IMG/VR virus record: IMGVR_UViG_3300020214_000040
Span: 1-41,563 of that record
Direction: 5' to 3' (one strand)
Source: a virus
Length of the DNA stretch: 41,563 bases
A program made the translations under genes and the position numbers. Each line of letters starts with the position of its first letter. The first letter of the stretch is position 1. Below are positions 7,385 to 13,624 of the stretch, one piece after another. The notes under the pieces are model-generated. The model was not told the DNA's origin, did no database searches, and worked only from the letters and a program-made list of their open reading frames with translations.

Positions 7385-7721
7385 ATTTTTTTCTCGCTTT
7401 CTCTTCTTTTCTTTGTTGATCTATTTTTCTTGCTTTTTCCATCGTTAAATTGAATTTCTTTGTCTTTCTAATTTTATCAACGACAAAATGAGCATTGAGA
7501 TATTTATTAAAAGCAGTGCCTATTTCACGACTTGATGAGTTCAGAAAAGCCTCAGCAAAGGGTTTCTTTACATTGATAAATTCATAAACTAAGCCTGACC
7601 TAAAATAGACAGTCATTTTGCCACTATCATTGGTTTTAGAATATTGATATCTTGCTTTCTCAATGATAATTGAATCATATTTTTTTTCTATTTCATTATT
7701 AAAATTTCTTACGTGTGTCAT
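7368..7721 (-). CDS. KTSC-domain protein, 117 aa
   Basis: Residues about 33-81 (SGKMTVYFRSGLVYEF, KPFAEAFLNSSSREIGTAFN) match the KTSC domain, named from the C-terminus of some lysyl-tRNA synthetases and common as a stand-alone phage protein. The domain is thought to bind RNA or protein. A basic C-terminal tail rich in K and R (ARKIDQQRKEEKARKKYAKLV) extends beyond it. Start ATG 7721 overlaps the previous stop by one base (TAATG). Confidence 0.8.
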   Translation of the reverse strand: MTHVRNFNNEIEKKYDSIIIEKARYQYSKTNDSGKMTVYFRSGLVYEFINVKKPFAEAFLNSSSREIGTAFNKYLNAHFVVDKIRKTKKFNLTMEKARKIDQQRKEEKARKKYAKLV

Positions 7722-8413
7722 TAATTAAATAACCTTTCTTGATTTTTATTCCAATATGAAGTGCTTTCTAAATCAAAAGGTGGTCTTGGAACTTTATTCT
7801 TATCAGCCCAATCAAACCATTCTTGATGATATTCAGCATTCCATAACCTTAATTCATAAGCTGCCATAAGTAGTTGATTATCATCAGGGCTTTCAGTTTC
7901 GGCATCCCAATAATCACCATTTGTTTCCATTTGATAGATAATATCAGCAGCCCAATTCGTGTCTGTTTGATTGATCATTTTGACAACATCTAGATAAGGT
8001 AAATCTTGAATTCTTCTTAGATGTTGTTTGTCAAAATAGTCACTCTCATCAGCAATCAAATAGTCTGCCAAATCGTCAAGCCATTTCATAGCTTTTCGGA
8101 AGGCATCAGTTATATTTTTATCTTCAACTATACCTTTACGATGAAGTATCCGACAAACTAATCTTGTTTCGCTTCCGACAGCCCAATGATTATAGTTTTC
8201 AATTCTAAAGTCATCTGGAAATTCTTCCATTAGTTCTTTAGAGATATAATCAAAGTTGCTAATATCTAAAATACTTGAACCACGATTTTTGTCTATTCCA
8301 CAAAAACCCCAAGTTTTAAACATATCTTTTGGCCCCCAATAACCAAAGTCAGAAGGTTTTTGTAAGCCATCAGAAGCACATCTAATTAGATTGTCTGAAT
8401 AAGAAAATGTCAT
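7721..8413 (-). CDS. Hypothetical protein, 230 aa
   Basis: Unrecognised. Soluble, with many W, Y and D residues (WGPKDMFKTWGFCGIDKNRG, ESETRL-type turns) and a helical central region (AFRKAMKWLDDLADYLIADE). The start MTFSYSDNLIRC at 8413 is chosen because TTAGGA lies eight bases upstream and the ATGA junction with the preceding gene is typical. The frame is also open for 13 codons further upstream, inside the neighbour. Confidence 0.7.
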   Translation of the reverse strand: MTFSYSDNLIRCASDGLQKPSDFGYWGPKDMFKTWGFCGIDKNRGSSILDISNFDYISKELMEEFPDDFRIENYNHWAVGSETRLVCRILHRKGIVEDKNITDAFRKAMKWLDDLADYLIADESDYFDKQHLRRIQDLPYLDVVKMINQTDTNWAADIIYQMETNGDYWDAETESPDDNQLLMAAYELRLWNAEYHQEWFDWADKNKVPRPPFDLESTSYWNKNQERLFN

Positions 8414-8727
8414 ACTAAAAGTCCTAACTCCAATCTTGCTTCTGTATCCCAATACAAGGGCAACTCTTTTTCTACTTTGTAAACAATATCTTCTTCCTCA
8501 CTGCCGGGAATATAGTAAATTACAACTTCACCATAAGTTCCAAAGTCGTGTGGAAACCATTTTATTGAAAATGACAAAGTTTTGCTGCTAACAATTTCAG
8601 GAAATTGCCTTTTTAGTTGATTTAAATAGGCTTTCATTTCCTTTGGTGCTTCAATAGCAAATTCCGGAGTTCCAACTTGAGCACATTCTTCGTGTGTTGG
8701 CGTTGACCCTAACTCAAGATATTCCAT
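8410..8727 (-). CDS. Hypothetical protein, 105 aa
   Basis: Unrecognised in function. It starts MEYLELGSTPTHEECAQVG, a motif I associate with uncharacterised phage proteins (LGS-x-P-x-x-E/D-x-CAQVG). A probable helix and two strands follow (SFSIKWFPHDFGTYGEVVIYY). Start 8727 shares one base with the previous stop (TAATG). A start four codons upstream has no better ribosome site. Confidence 0.7.
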   Translation of the reverse strand: MEYLELGSTPTHEECAQVGTPEFAIEAPKEMKAYLNQLKRQFPEIVSSKTLSFSIKWFPHDFGTYGEVVIYYIPGSEEEDIVYKVEKELPLYWDTEARLELGLLV

Positions 8728-9188
8728 TATTCTTCCCATCCAATATCATTAAGCATATCTTTAAATGCGTCTTGAAGCGCACCCTGACCGTCACCACAAG
8801 AGTAAATCAACCCGTCACTATCATCAAATGACATAATGGATGCCGTTTGATTAGATGTATATCCAATCATTGCCAATTTAACTCTTCTTCTTTCAGGATG
8901 AATAGATGGCGGCAAATTCTGATAATCATCATTATCGTTAGGCGCAGCCCAACCAGCAGTCAAAACGGCAATTAAATCATAACCCTCAAACTTTTCTAAG
9001 TGAGAACTAGCACCTCCAAGCATATCGTAAATATCACCGTATTCTATGATTTTTTCACAAACAAGTGTTTCTTCAATCATCTTGATCCCAACAAGTTGGG
9101 TTTTCTTGTCTGTTCTCATCTCATTAGTCATTCCAAAAATATCTTTGGAAATAACTTCAAATTTTTCACTCTCTAGTTTGTTTGTCAT
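8727..9188 (-). CDS. Hypothetical protein, 153 aa
   Basis: Unrecognised. It appears to be an alpha/beta fold with a hydrophobic strand LIAVLTAGWAAP near residue 75, then PPSIHPERRRVKLAMIGY and a glycine-rich LIYSCGDGQGALQDAF. The wording of the middle part suggests a conserved core, but I cannot name the family. The ATG is preceded by AAAGGAAAAA. The mRNA leader upstream is the 3' side of tRNA-Arg, 46 nt away. Confidence 0.7.
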   Translation of the reverse strand: MTNKLESEKFEVISKDIFGMTNEMRTDKKTQLVGIKMIEETLVCEKIIEYGDIYDMLGGASSHLEKFEGYDLIAVLTAGWAAPNDNDDYQNLPPSIHPERRRVKLAMIGYTSNQTASIMSFDDSDGLIYSCGDGQGALQDAFKDMLNDIGWEE

Positions 9189-9234
9189 ATTTTTCCTTTG
9201 TTTTTCCCTACCATTATTGATAGGAGATCTTTTG

Positions 9235-9308
9235 CGCTGCCAATAGGATTTGAACCTATAACCTACAGATTAGAAGTCTATTGCTCTATCCAATTGAGCT
9301 ATGGCAGC
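9235..9308 (-). tRNA. tRNA-Arg (anticodon UCU)
   Basis: Complete cloverleaf on the minus strand: acceptor GCTGCCA pairs fully with TGGCAGC, D-stem GCTC/GAGC, anticodon stem ATAGA/TCTGT with loop CTTCTAA giving anticodon TCT, and T-arm ATAGG-TTCAAAT-CCTAT. The discriminator is G and CCA is not encoded. UCU reads AGA/AGG codons, which are common in this AT-rich genome, so it probably supplements the host pool during late translation. It sits inside the operon between two protein genes. Confidence 0.95.
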
Positions 9309-9315
9309 CTAACAA

Positions 9316-9561
9316 TTACTTATCGCCCCACATTTCCTTTTGCCATAAGGCAAAGTCTTCATTCATTTGGATATCCAATTGCCAATCGTATGGTTCAATT
9401 ACTTCGTGAACTGCCAACACTTCTTTTGTTGTTGCGTATTGCCAATTCTGCCAATGTTTCTTACTCATTTCTTTTCCCTTCCATTTGATTTTTTCTGTTT
9501 GGTTGTTATTGATATTACGTGCTATTCTTTTTACATATTTTTCGTACTCTTCTGGTATCAT
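9316..9561 (-). CDS. Hypothetical protein, 81 aa
   Basis: Unrecognised, charged and tryptophan-rich (KHWQNWQYATTKEVLAVHEV, EPYDWQLDIQ). Start ATG 9561 forms an ATGA junction with the preceding stop and has GAGG about 12 nt upstream. A TTG two codons earlier is less likely. The stop is 8 nt before the mature 5' end of tRNA-Arg. Confidence 0.65.
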   Translation of the reverse strand: MIPEEYEKYVKRIARNINNNQTEKIKWKGKEMSKKHWQNWQYATTKEVLAVHEVIEPYDWQLDIQMNEDFALWQKEMWGDK

Positions 9562-9914
9562 TTCCAATATTCCTCAAAGCCTTTTAGTGCGTTGTTATTA
9601 ATTTTATTAATCATTCTCATTTGCAAAATGTGATCAATAACTTTAGAATGGCAATGTAGATTACACATTTCACTATATCCACCATTTTGTAGGCCGTAAT
9701 CAATTGCTGATTTTATATCATATGAGTAATTGCTTTTGATATTAATTTTTTCATCTGTCATTGTGTCAATAAGCAATATCTCATAATTTTGGATATAATT
9801 ATCTGGAGCATTTGCAAAAACATCATTCTTACTATATTTTTGATACACTCTGTAATAGGTAATAATTACGCCCTTGTATTGATATTTCCTGATGTTTTCT
9901 TTTTTATTAAACAT
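9558..9914 (-). CDS. Hypothetical protein, 118 aa
   Basis: Unrecognised. Start MFNKKENIRKYQYKG at 9914 is strongly supported by GGGAGGAG five bases upstream and a TAATG junction, so the longer frame beginning at 9986 is rejected. Beta-rich N-terminal half (GVIITYYRVYQKY, YEILLIDTMTDEKINI), then CNLHCHSKVIDHI, a Cys/His cluster that might bind a metal. Confidence 0.7.
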   Translation of the reverse strand: MFNKKENIRKYQYKGVIITYYRVYQKYSKNDVFANAPDNYIQNYEILLIDTMTDEKINIKSNYSYDIKSAIDYGLQNGGYSEMCNLHCHSKVIDHILQMRMINKINNNALKGFEEYWK

Positions 9915-10285
9915 TAGCACTCCTCCCTTAGATTTTCTTCGTCTAAAGCTTTTCCCTCTTCTATTGTCCAACCCCATTTGCAGCATTTAGTGCCATCTTC
10001 ATTTATTGTCGGATGCCCACCTTTTTGCGTAATCTGAGGGTCAATTATTTCCATTACCTTAACCGAACAGGAATGGCAAAGCAAAACTTCAAGTGGTGGT
10101 CTATCAATAAATGTATCAAAAAATTCAGCGTAACCACCATAAATTTTGAAATACATACCGCTATCAACTTGTTTCAGGCTAAATCCACTCCACTCGTTAT
10201 TTTTTCCCCAAAACACTGGTTTTACTGCTTCACCACAAGATGAGCATTTGTACCAACCGTTTTCATCATTTATTTCTAGTGTCAT
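9914..10285 (-). CDS. Zinc-ribbon-like hypothetical protein, 123 aa
   Basis: Two CxxC pairs (CSSC at residues 14-17 and CHSC at 70-73) are spaced as in a split zinc ribbon, separated by a segment rich in aromatic residues (MYFKIYGGYAEFFDTF). A further CC pair occurs near residue 101. This probably folds around one zinc ion. It could bind nucleic acid or protein, and no family name is offered. AAGGGA precedes the ATG, and the ATGA junction overlaps the upstream gene by 4 nt. Confidence 0.7.
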   Translation of the reverse strand: MTLEINDENGWYKCSSCGEAVKPVFWGKNNEWSGFSLKQVDSGMYFKIYGGYAEFFDTFIDRPPLEVLLCHSCSVKVMEIIDPQITQKGGHPTINEDGTKCCKWGWTIEEGKALDEENLREEC

Positions 10286-10497
10286 ACATTTCCCTTGTCA
10301 TTTGAGATTATAAATTTACAAATACGAATAATTTTATCAAGATTTTTGTGACCTTGATTATTTATCCCAGCATTTTGCAATAGCCATTTTGGATCTTTTT
10401 GTCGAACCAATGGAATATCCATTAATCGCGTCAAATTTTCAAGCTCATCCAGAAGTTGTTTTTTTACATTTTCTGAAAATGAGTTATCAGTTTCCAA
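10282..10497 (-). CDS. Hypothetical protein, 71 aa, probable TTG start
   Basis: Unrecognised helical protein (NVKKQLLDELENLTRLMDIP, then GHKNLDKIIRICKFIIS). I place the start at TTG 10497 because AAAAGG lies seven bases upstream and the overlap with the preceding gene is then 11 nt. An ATG at 10518 (KSKGKALE form) is the alternative, with a poorer ribosome site. The stop forms an ATGA junction with the next gene. Confidence 0.55.
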   Translation of the reverse strand: METDNSFSENVKKQLLDELENLTRLMDIPLVRQKDPKWLLQNAGINNQGHKNLDKIIRICKFIISNDKGNV

Positions 10498-10912
10498 GGC
10501 TTTTCCTTTTGATTTCATCACCTTCATAAACAACAAAAAGCAAATCTGTGTCATAAAGGTATTGGCAAAGCTCATTTGCTTCTTTTGTTGGTATCATACG
10601 GAATTCCTTGATGTCATCAAGAACCGTAAGTTTGTCTTTTCGCGTATTCCTTGCGACTTTCATTCGCACAAGCGAAGCATAAAAATCCCAATCAGCTTTT
10701 GTCCAACCATCACGGTGATGTGGATAATTAGTCAAATAAGTACCACCATCAAAGTAAAGTTTTACTTCTGGCTTTTTTGTTCGCCTAACAAAAACCAAAT
10801 CTTCTTCATTGACGATAGTAAAATCGTCAGATGAAGATACATCATTTTGCATAATGCTATCCCTTTCTTGTTGGTCGGTCATTTGCTGTTCCTGTTCTTG
10901 TTCGTTTTCCAT
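10487..10912 (-). CDS. Hypothetical protein, 141 aa
   Basis: Unrecognised. The first 30 residues are glutamine- and glutamate-rich and probably disordered (MENEQEQEQQMTDQQERD). The folded part has a strand-rich segment (DLVFVRRTKKPEVKLYFDGG) and a helix with TKADWDFYASLVRMKVAR. Nothing catalytic is seen. A good AAAGG precedes the ATG, and the upstream stop is 15 nt away. Confidence 0.7.
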   Translation of the reverse strand: MENEQEQEQQMTDQQERDSIMQNDVSSSDDFTIVNEEDLVFVRRTKKPEVKLYFDGGTYLTNYPHHRDGWTKADWDFYASLVRMKVARNTRKDKLTVLDDIKEFRMIPTKEANELCQYLYDTDLLFVVYEGDEIKRKSLGN

Positions 10913-10927
10913 TGTTGTTTTACCTTT

Positions 10928-11251
10928 CTATTGGATTGGTGAATATTGAAGTATATCTTTTGTAATTCCAGCAATTTGATACATACTTGATTTGTATGGC
11001 CAATAAATGTGCTCATTATTGATTGATGAGAAATCATTCTCATAATTTTCATCCCATAGCGATTGAAATACACTAATCATAAACAATTTATCCTGAATAG
11101 ATAAATTCATAGCTTTGGCCTTATCAATCAATTTCTTTTTGCTATTCTCCCCACTTGACCAAACACGAAAGTCATCTGAAAAGTAATAAGTATGGTCAAA
11201 CCTGAATATTTCTATTGCTAGTTCTCCAATTTTACTGATGTTATTATTCAT
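10928..11251 (-). CDS. Hypothetical protein, 107 aa
   Basis: Unrecognised, mostly helical. The sequence FDHTYYFSDDFRVWSSGENSKKKL in its first half followed by IDKAKAMNLSIQDKLFMISVFQSL recalls small phage proteins that begin with a degradation/feedback motif, but this is not a firm match. The upstream stop lies one base away, and GGAAAT precedes the ATG. Confidence 0.65.
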   Translation of the reverse strand: MNNNISKIGELAIEIFRFDHTYYFSDDFRVWSSGENSKKKLIDKAKAMNLSIQDKLFMISVFQSLWDENYENDFSSINNEHIYWPYKSSMYQIAGITKDILQYSPIQ

Positions 11252-11252
11252 C

Positions 11253-11690
11253 TTATTTCCTTTCTTCTATGTCGTTTTTGCGAATTTTTGTGCTTTCATT
11301 AGACGCAACGTGAGATGAAATGTTGATTATTTCACCATCAATTTGCGCAAGATTACTGATACCTGTACCCATACCAATAACTGTATGATGATGGAAACGC
11401 TTACCTGAAAACACGCGCTTAGCGTATTTGTAACCATCAGGATAAGCCACAATAATAAATTTACCGTCATCTTTGCGACGTAGGTAAATCTTTTGTGAGG
11501 CCAATAACTCAGACAAAAACTTGAGCGAAACTGCTTTGTTTTTGCCACTCTCAGTCAAAGATGAAAGCACAGCGAAAACATTTGTTTTACCGTCAGTCTC
11601 AACGGCAACAAATTTTAGAACCTTGCCCCAATCTTTTTTGTTATCTTTGATAGATAACCCTATCAAAGCGTCAAAAATAGTCAAATTCAT
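11253..11690 (-). CDS. Hypothetical protein, 145 aa; first gene of the left block
   Basis: Unrecognised. The middle is basic and beta-rich (QKIYLRRKDDGKFIIVAYPDGYKYAKRVF) with a HHHT stretch, then GMGTGISNLAQIDGEIINISSHV. Start ATG 11690 has AGGGGAAAA upstream. It is the promoter-proximal gene after the 393-nt non-coding region, so it is probably the first gene of the left transcription unit. Confidence 0.7.
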   Translation of the reverse strand: MNLTIFDALIGLSIKDNKKDWGKVLKFVAVETDGKTNVFAVLSSLTESGKNKAVSLKFLSELLASQKIYLRRKDDGKFIIVAYPDGYKYAKRVFSGKRFHHHTVIGMGTGISNLAQIDGEIINISSHVASNESTKIRKNDIEERK

Positions 11691-11775
11691 ACTTTTCCCC
11701 TAACCTTGATGTGTTCTTTTATCGGATAAATTGTGCGAAACAATACACGACACAATACGCCACGCAATTGTTGAG

Positions 11776-11794
11776 ACAATAAGCGATTTATTGT
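11776..11794. promoter_or_regulatory. Operator-like inverted repeat ACAATAA-5-TTATTGT
   Basis: Perfect 7-bp arms separated by five bases. Two more ACAATA half-sites lie at 11740-11745 and 11752-11757 and an ATTGTG lies just beyond, so similar half-sites cluster within 70 bp upstream of the ATG at 11690. This arrangement is typical of a protein-binding operator. The binder is unknown. The window encodes a MerR-type and two WhiB-type regulators. Confidence 0.4.
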
Positions 11795-11952
11795 GTAGGT
11801 AATAGTTCGCCATTAGAACCACCAGCCTAGCACCCGAACAAGTCAAAAAAAACCTCAAAAAACAGATTTCTGAGATTTCTTTTGGGTCGGCAATAAGGCG
11901 CGATCAATGGCGAAAACAACGGTTCACTAAATCCCGGCGTTTATCTTTCGTT

Positions 11953-11989
11953 TTAGTTAAAAAAGCCGGCCAAGAGCTTAGTTAAAAAA
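11953..11989. repeat. Two direct copies of TTAGTTAAAAAA
   Basis: Identical 12-mers at 11953-11964 and 11978-11989, spaced 25 nt start to start. Each ends in an A6 run. They may simply be the T-runs of adjacent terminator-like structures on the minus strand. Confidence 0.6.
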
Positions 11990-12005
11990 TTAGCTCACGG
12001 TCCGG
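11959..12005 (-). terminator. Possible imperfect intrinsic terminator after the glycosyltransferase gene
   Basis: On the minus strand an outer CCGG/CCGG pair and an inner GAGCT/AGCTC pair can form an interrupted stem, followed directly by C and six T. It lies about 80 nt downstream of the stop at 12084, where a terminator is expected. The stem is interrupted, hence low confidence. Confidence 0.35.
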
Positions 12006-12032
12006 TGTAATAATACAGCTTTGTAATAATAC
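12006..12032. repeat. Two direct copies of TGTAATAATAC
   Basis: Identical 11-mers at 12006-12016 and 12022-12032, spaced 16 nt start to start. They lie immediately 3' of the glycosyltransferase stop in transcription order. The function is unknown. Iteron-like or fortuitous AT-rich repetition are both possible. Confidence 0.6.
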
Positions 12033-12083
12033 GTTTGGCGTTTAGCCAATTTTTTAGCAAATTTTAATATATTTATCAAAGCC

Positions 12084-12926
12084 TTATGTGGACTTTATGG
12101 CATTCTCATTTTCCAAATCCTTTTGGGAAATATCAATAATATACTCAATCATATTTCCTTTATACACAAAATAACCTAAATGCTCAAGCTCAACAGCGGG
12201 ATCAACCCAAACTTTGCCACCCATCTTTTGCCAATAACGACAAAATCCGTAATCCTCAGATAAAAATCTTTTTTGATCCTCATCTACATAAGAATTGAAT
12301 AAGGCGTATGTGTAGTCCCTTTCTTTATCTTTTAGACTCCCGGTATCGTCATTAAATTTTAATTCTGGATAGTGCTCGAACATCTTGATAAAGACTTCTC
12401 TTTTTATCAACATAAACCCTGTCCCCGCATCATAGACAGAAAGTGCGCCCTCATCGGTTTCAATTTGATTTTGACCAATTTTAACTGGATTTACAACAAA
12501 TCGCGTTGCTTTTTGTGCTAGTTTATCTGCTGGCACACCAGCCTGTACCATTTTATGAACCTTTCCCCAATTAATATCTTTAACCGGATAAGCTCCCGCA
12601 ATCACATCTTTATTATGCCAAAGAAGTTTTAATATATCATTATAATTAAACTTAAGATCAACATCAATAAATAGCAAATGCGTAAACTGTTCATTGGCCA
12701 TAAACTTGGCAACAAGATTACACCGGGATCGACTAATTAGTGAATCACTTATGGTGCTAATAGCAAAACGCATACCGATTTGCTTAAAGTACATTATTGA
12801 CTGAACTAGCGACATCATAAATGGTTCAGTCAATTCACGATTATAACACGGTAGCGCAATCATAGGACACCACGATTTAATTTGATCGGGCGTAATCTCA
12901 ATATTTTGATCTTCCGTTGTTAACAC
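12084..12926 (-). CDS. Glycosyltransferase (GT-A-like), 280 aa
   Basis: LLFIDVDLKF carries the DxD motif (D88, D90 in this numbering) that binds the metal and nucleotide sugar in GT-A transferases. The upstream CNLVAKFMANEQFTHLL and the later AGAYPVK and YDAGTGFMLIKREVF fit phage-encoded GT2-type enzymes. The C-terminal LSEDYGFCRYWQKMGGKVWVDP is the acceptor-side signature. It may glycosylate virion proteins or modified DNA. The frame extends to a TTG at 12971, but that would put the N-terminus inside an intrinsic terminator. I therefore place the start at GTG 12926, seven bases after a TATAAT, implying a leaderless mRNA. An ATG at residue 22 is the fallback. Confidence 0.75.
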   Translation of the reverse strand: MLTTEDQNIEITPDQIKSWCPMIALPCYNRELTEPFMMSLVQSIMYFKQIGMRFAISTISDSLISRSRCNLVAKFMANEQFTHLLFIDVDLKFNYNDILKLLWHNKDVIAGAYPVKDINWGKVHKMVQAGVPADKLAQKATRFVVNPVKIGQNQIETDEGALSVYDAGTGFMLIKREVFIKMFEHYPELKFNDDTGSLKDKERDYTYALFNSYVDEDQKRFLSEDYGFCRYWQKMGGKVWVDPAVELEHLGYFVYKGNMIEYIIDISQKDLENENAIKST

Positions 12927-12932
12927 GCTTTC

Positions 12933-12941
12933 ATTATAGCA
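12933..12941 (-). promoter_or_regulatory. Extended -10 promoter element TGCTATAAT
   Basis: On the minus strand TGC directly precedes a consensus TATAAT (12938-12933), just after the T-run of the terminator. Seven bases after the hexamer comes GTG 12926, exactly where transcription would begin. No -35 is recognisable because that area is the terminator hairpin. TGn-TATAAT promoters can work without one. Confidence 0.5.
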
Positions 12942-12968
12942 AAAAAAAAGTGGGGCTTTCGCCCCACT
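12941..12968 (-). terminator. Intrinsic terminator
   Basis: On the minus strand an 8-bp GC-rich stem AGTGGGGC/GCCCCACT is closed by a GAAA tetraloop and followed directly by eight T. It lies about 30 nt after the stop at 13001, ending the packaging-region transcript. Confidence 0.9.
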
Positions 12969-13000
12969 CAAAAAAATTTTTTTCTTTTTTTATTGATTGA

Positions 13001-13327
13001 TTACTTGGACTTTACGGCGGTGCTAACCTTGTTCTTAACATCAACCGTTGGAAGTGAAGTATTACCACCACGATTAGCCTTAAAGAAAAGCGTCTTTGTA
13101 GCCGCATCATATCTGATGATAATCTTGTATCCATACTTTTTAGCCTGCGCACGAATTCTCTGTTGCATTGAGTTATACGGATTACCCGGCTCAACATTTA
13201 GGCTAAATTTTTGTCCACTAGTTGCTGATTCATGCAAAGCATTAACAATTGTTTGCAAATCCTCAGACTGTCTTCCTGACCTTGTAATTTCAGGAAAACT
13301 ATCAACCTTATTCATTTTGATTGCCAT
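13001..13327 (-). CDS. Small basic protein, 108 aa
   Basis: Unrecognised. It starts MAIKMNKVDSFPEITRSGR at 13327 with GGAG six bases upstream. The longer frame to 13426 reads through a cysteine-rich, unlikely N-terminus and is rejected. The body contains RSGRQSEDLQTIVNALHE and a basic stretch MQQRIRAQAKKYGYKIIIRY, and the tail is polar. This layout resembles small nucleic-acid-binding phage proteins, but there is no named domain. Its own promoter-like element lies upstream and the strong terminator follows, so it may be a separate monocistronic unit expressed at high level. Confidence 0.7.
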   Translation of the reverse strand: MAIKMNKVDSFPEITRSGRQSEDLQTIVNALHESATSGQKFSLNVEPGNPYNSMQQRIRAQAKKYGYKIIIRYDAATKTLFFKANRGGNTSLPTVDVKNKVSTAVKSK

Positions 13328-13387
13328 ATTTTTCTCCATACTTTGATGTTGGTTTTTTATTTCACTGACGGAATGCCAGCAAGAAGA

Positions 13388-13396
13388 ACAGTAGCA
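13388..13396 (-). promoter_or_regulatory. Possible extended -10 element TGCTACTGT
   Basis: TGC followed by TACTGT on the minus strand about 60 nt before the ATG at 13327. It has the same TGCTANNNT form as the elements at 12933-12941 and 11824-11832. No matching -35 was found. Together with the terminator at 12941-12968 it would frame a one-gene transcript. Confidence 0.35.
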
Positions 13397-13444
13397 CACG
13401 CCAGACCCAAAACAGGGGCAAAACAATTTTTTTTTAAAAAAAAT

Positions 13445-13624
13445 TTAAAATTTTGTAGAAGGCTTGCTCGTATTTTCGGTCAGTTCCTTCAGTTTTTGAT
13501 GGAGTTTGTCATTTTCAATTTTTAACGCAACCAACTGAAGAAGAGCCTTCTGCAATTCACCAGACAATACGACAGCAATTTCCTCAGGTGTCGCCTGAAC
13601 ATCTTCTATAGGGTTTCCAGCCAT
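13445..13624 (-). CDS. Small coiled-coil protein, 59 aa
   Basis: ATG 13624 has an excellent SD (GGAGG, seven bases upstream) and overlaps the terminase 3' end by 19 nt. The product starts MAGNPIEDVQATPEEIA and continues in an uninterrupted helix with leucine heptads (ELQKALLQLVALKIENDKLHQK-type spacing), ending in a polar tail. Small leucine-zipper-like proteins next to terminase can be assembly or regulatory partners, but there is no specific evidence. It is too short for standard gene-size cutoffs and easily missed. Confidence 0.75.
   Translation of the reverse strand: MAGNPIEDVQATPEEIAVVLSGELQKALLQLVALKIENDKLHQKLKELTENTSKPSTKF

Larger units (their letters stand above)
11691..12083. other. 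Non-coding control region, 393 nt
   Basis: This is the only gap above 300 nt. From right to left it holds: a short hairpin TTGGC-gttta-GCCAA at 12035-12049; two TGTAATAATAC copies 16 nt apart; two TTAGTTAAAAAA copies 25 nt apart inside a possible terminator; two AAATCT units; a TGCTAGGCT extended -10-like site at 11824-11832; a perfect ACAATAA/TTATTGT inverted repeat; and scattered ACAATA motifs. A 37-codon frame (11700-11813) lies in the last part but is not convincing. The region probably ends the glycosyltransferase transcript and starts the left operon. An origin of replication is possible. Confidence 0.6.

Noticed and set aside
9198-9488. Plus-strand open frame across the tRNA-Arg region
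   Set aside because: It is antisense to tRNA-Arg and a minus-strand gene, has no ribosome site, and contains the typical translated complement of a tRNA (GFEPITYRLEVYCSIQLSYG).
11700-11813. 37-aa open frame MANYYLHNKSLIVST in the non-coding region
   Set aside because: It has a GGTGG upstream and sits shortly after an extended -10-like site, so a leader peptide is possible, but it overlaps the operator-like repeats and has no recognisable composition of a real gene.
12927-12971. TTG start of the glycosyltransferase at 12971
   Set aside because: The added residues are encoded by an intrinsic terminator hairpin and its T-run.
13425-13447. T8/A9 homopolymer pair after the coiled-coil gene as a terminator
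   Set aside because: It could fold into an A-T stem but lacks a GC-rich stem and a following T-run on the right strand.
13343-13525. Plus-strand frames throughout the window, for example this one
   Set aside because: All lie opposite or between good minus-strand genes and lack ribosome sites or recognisable products.
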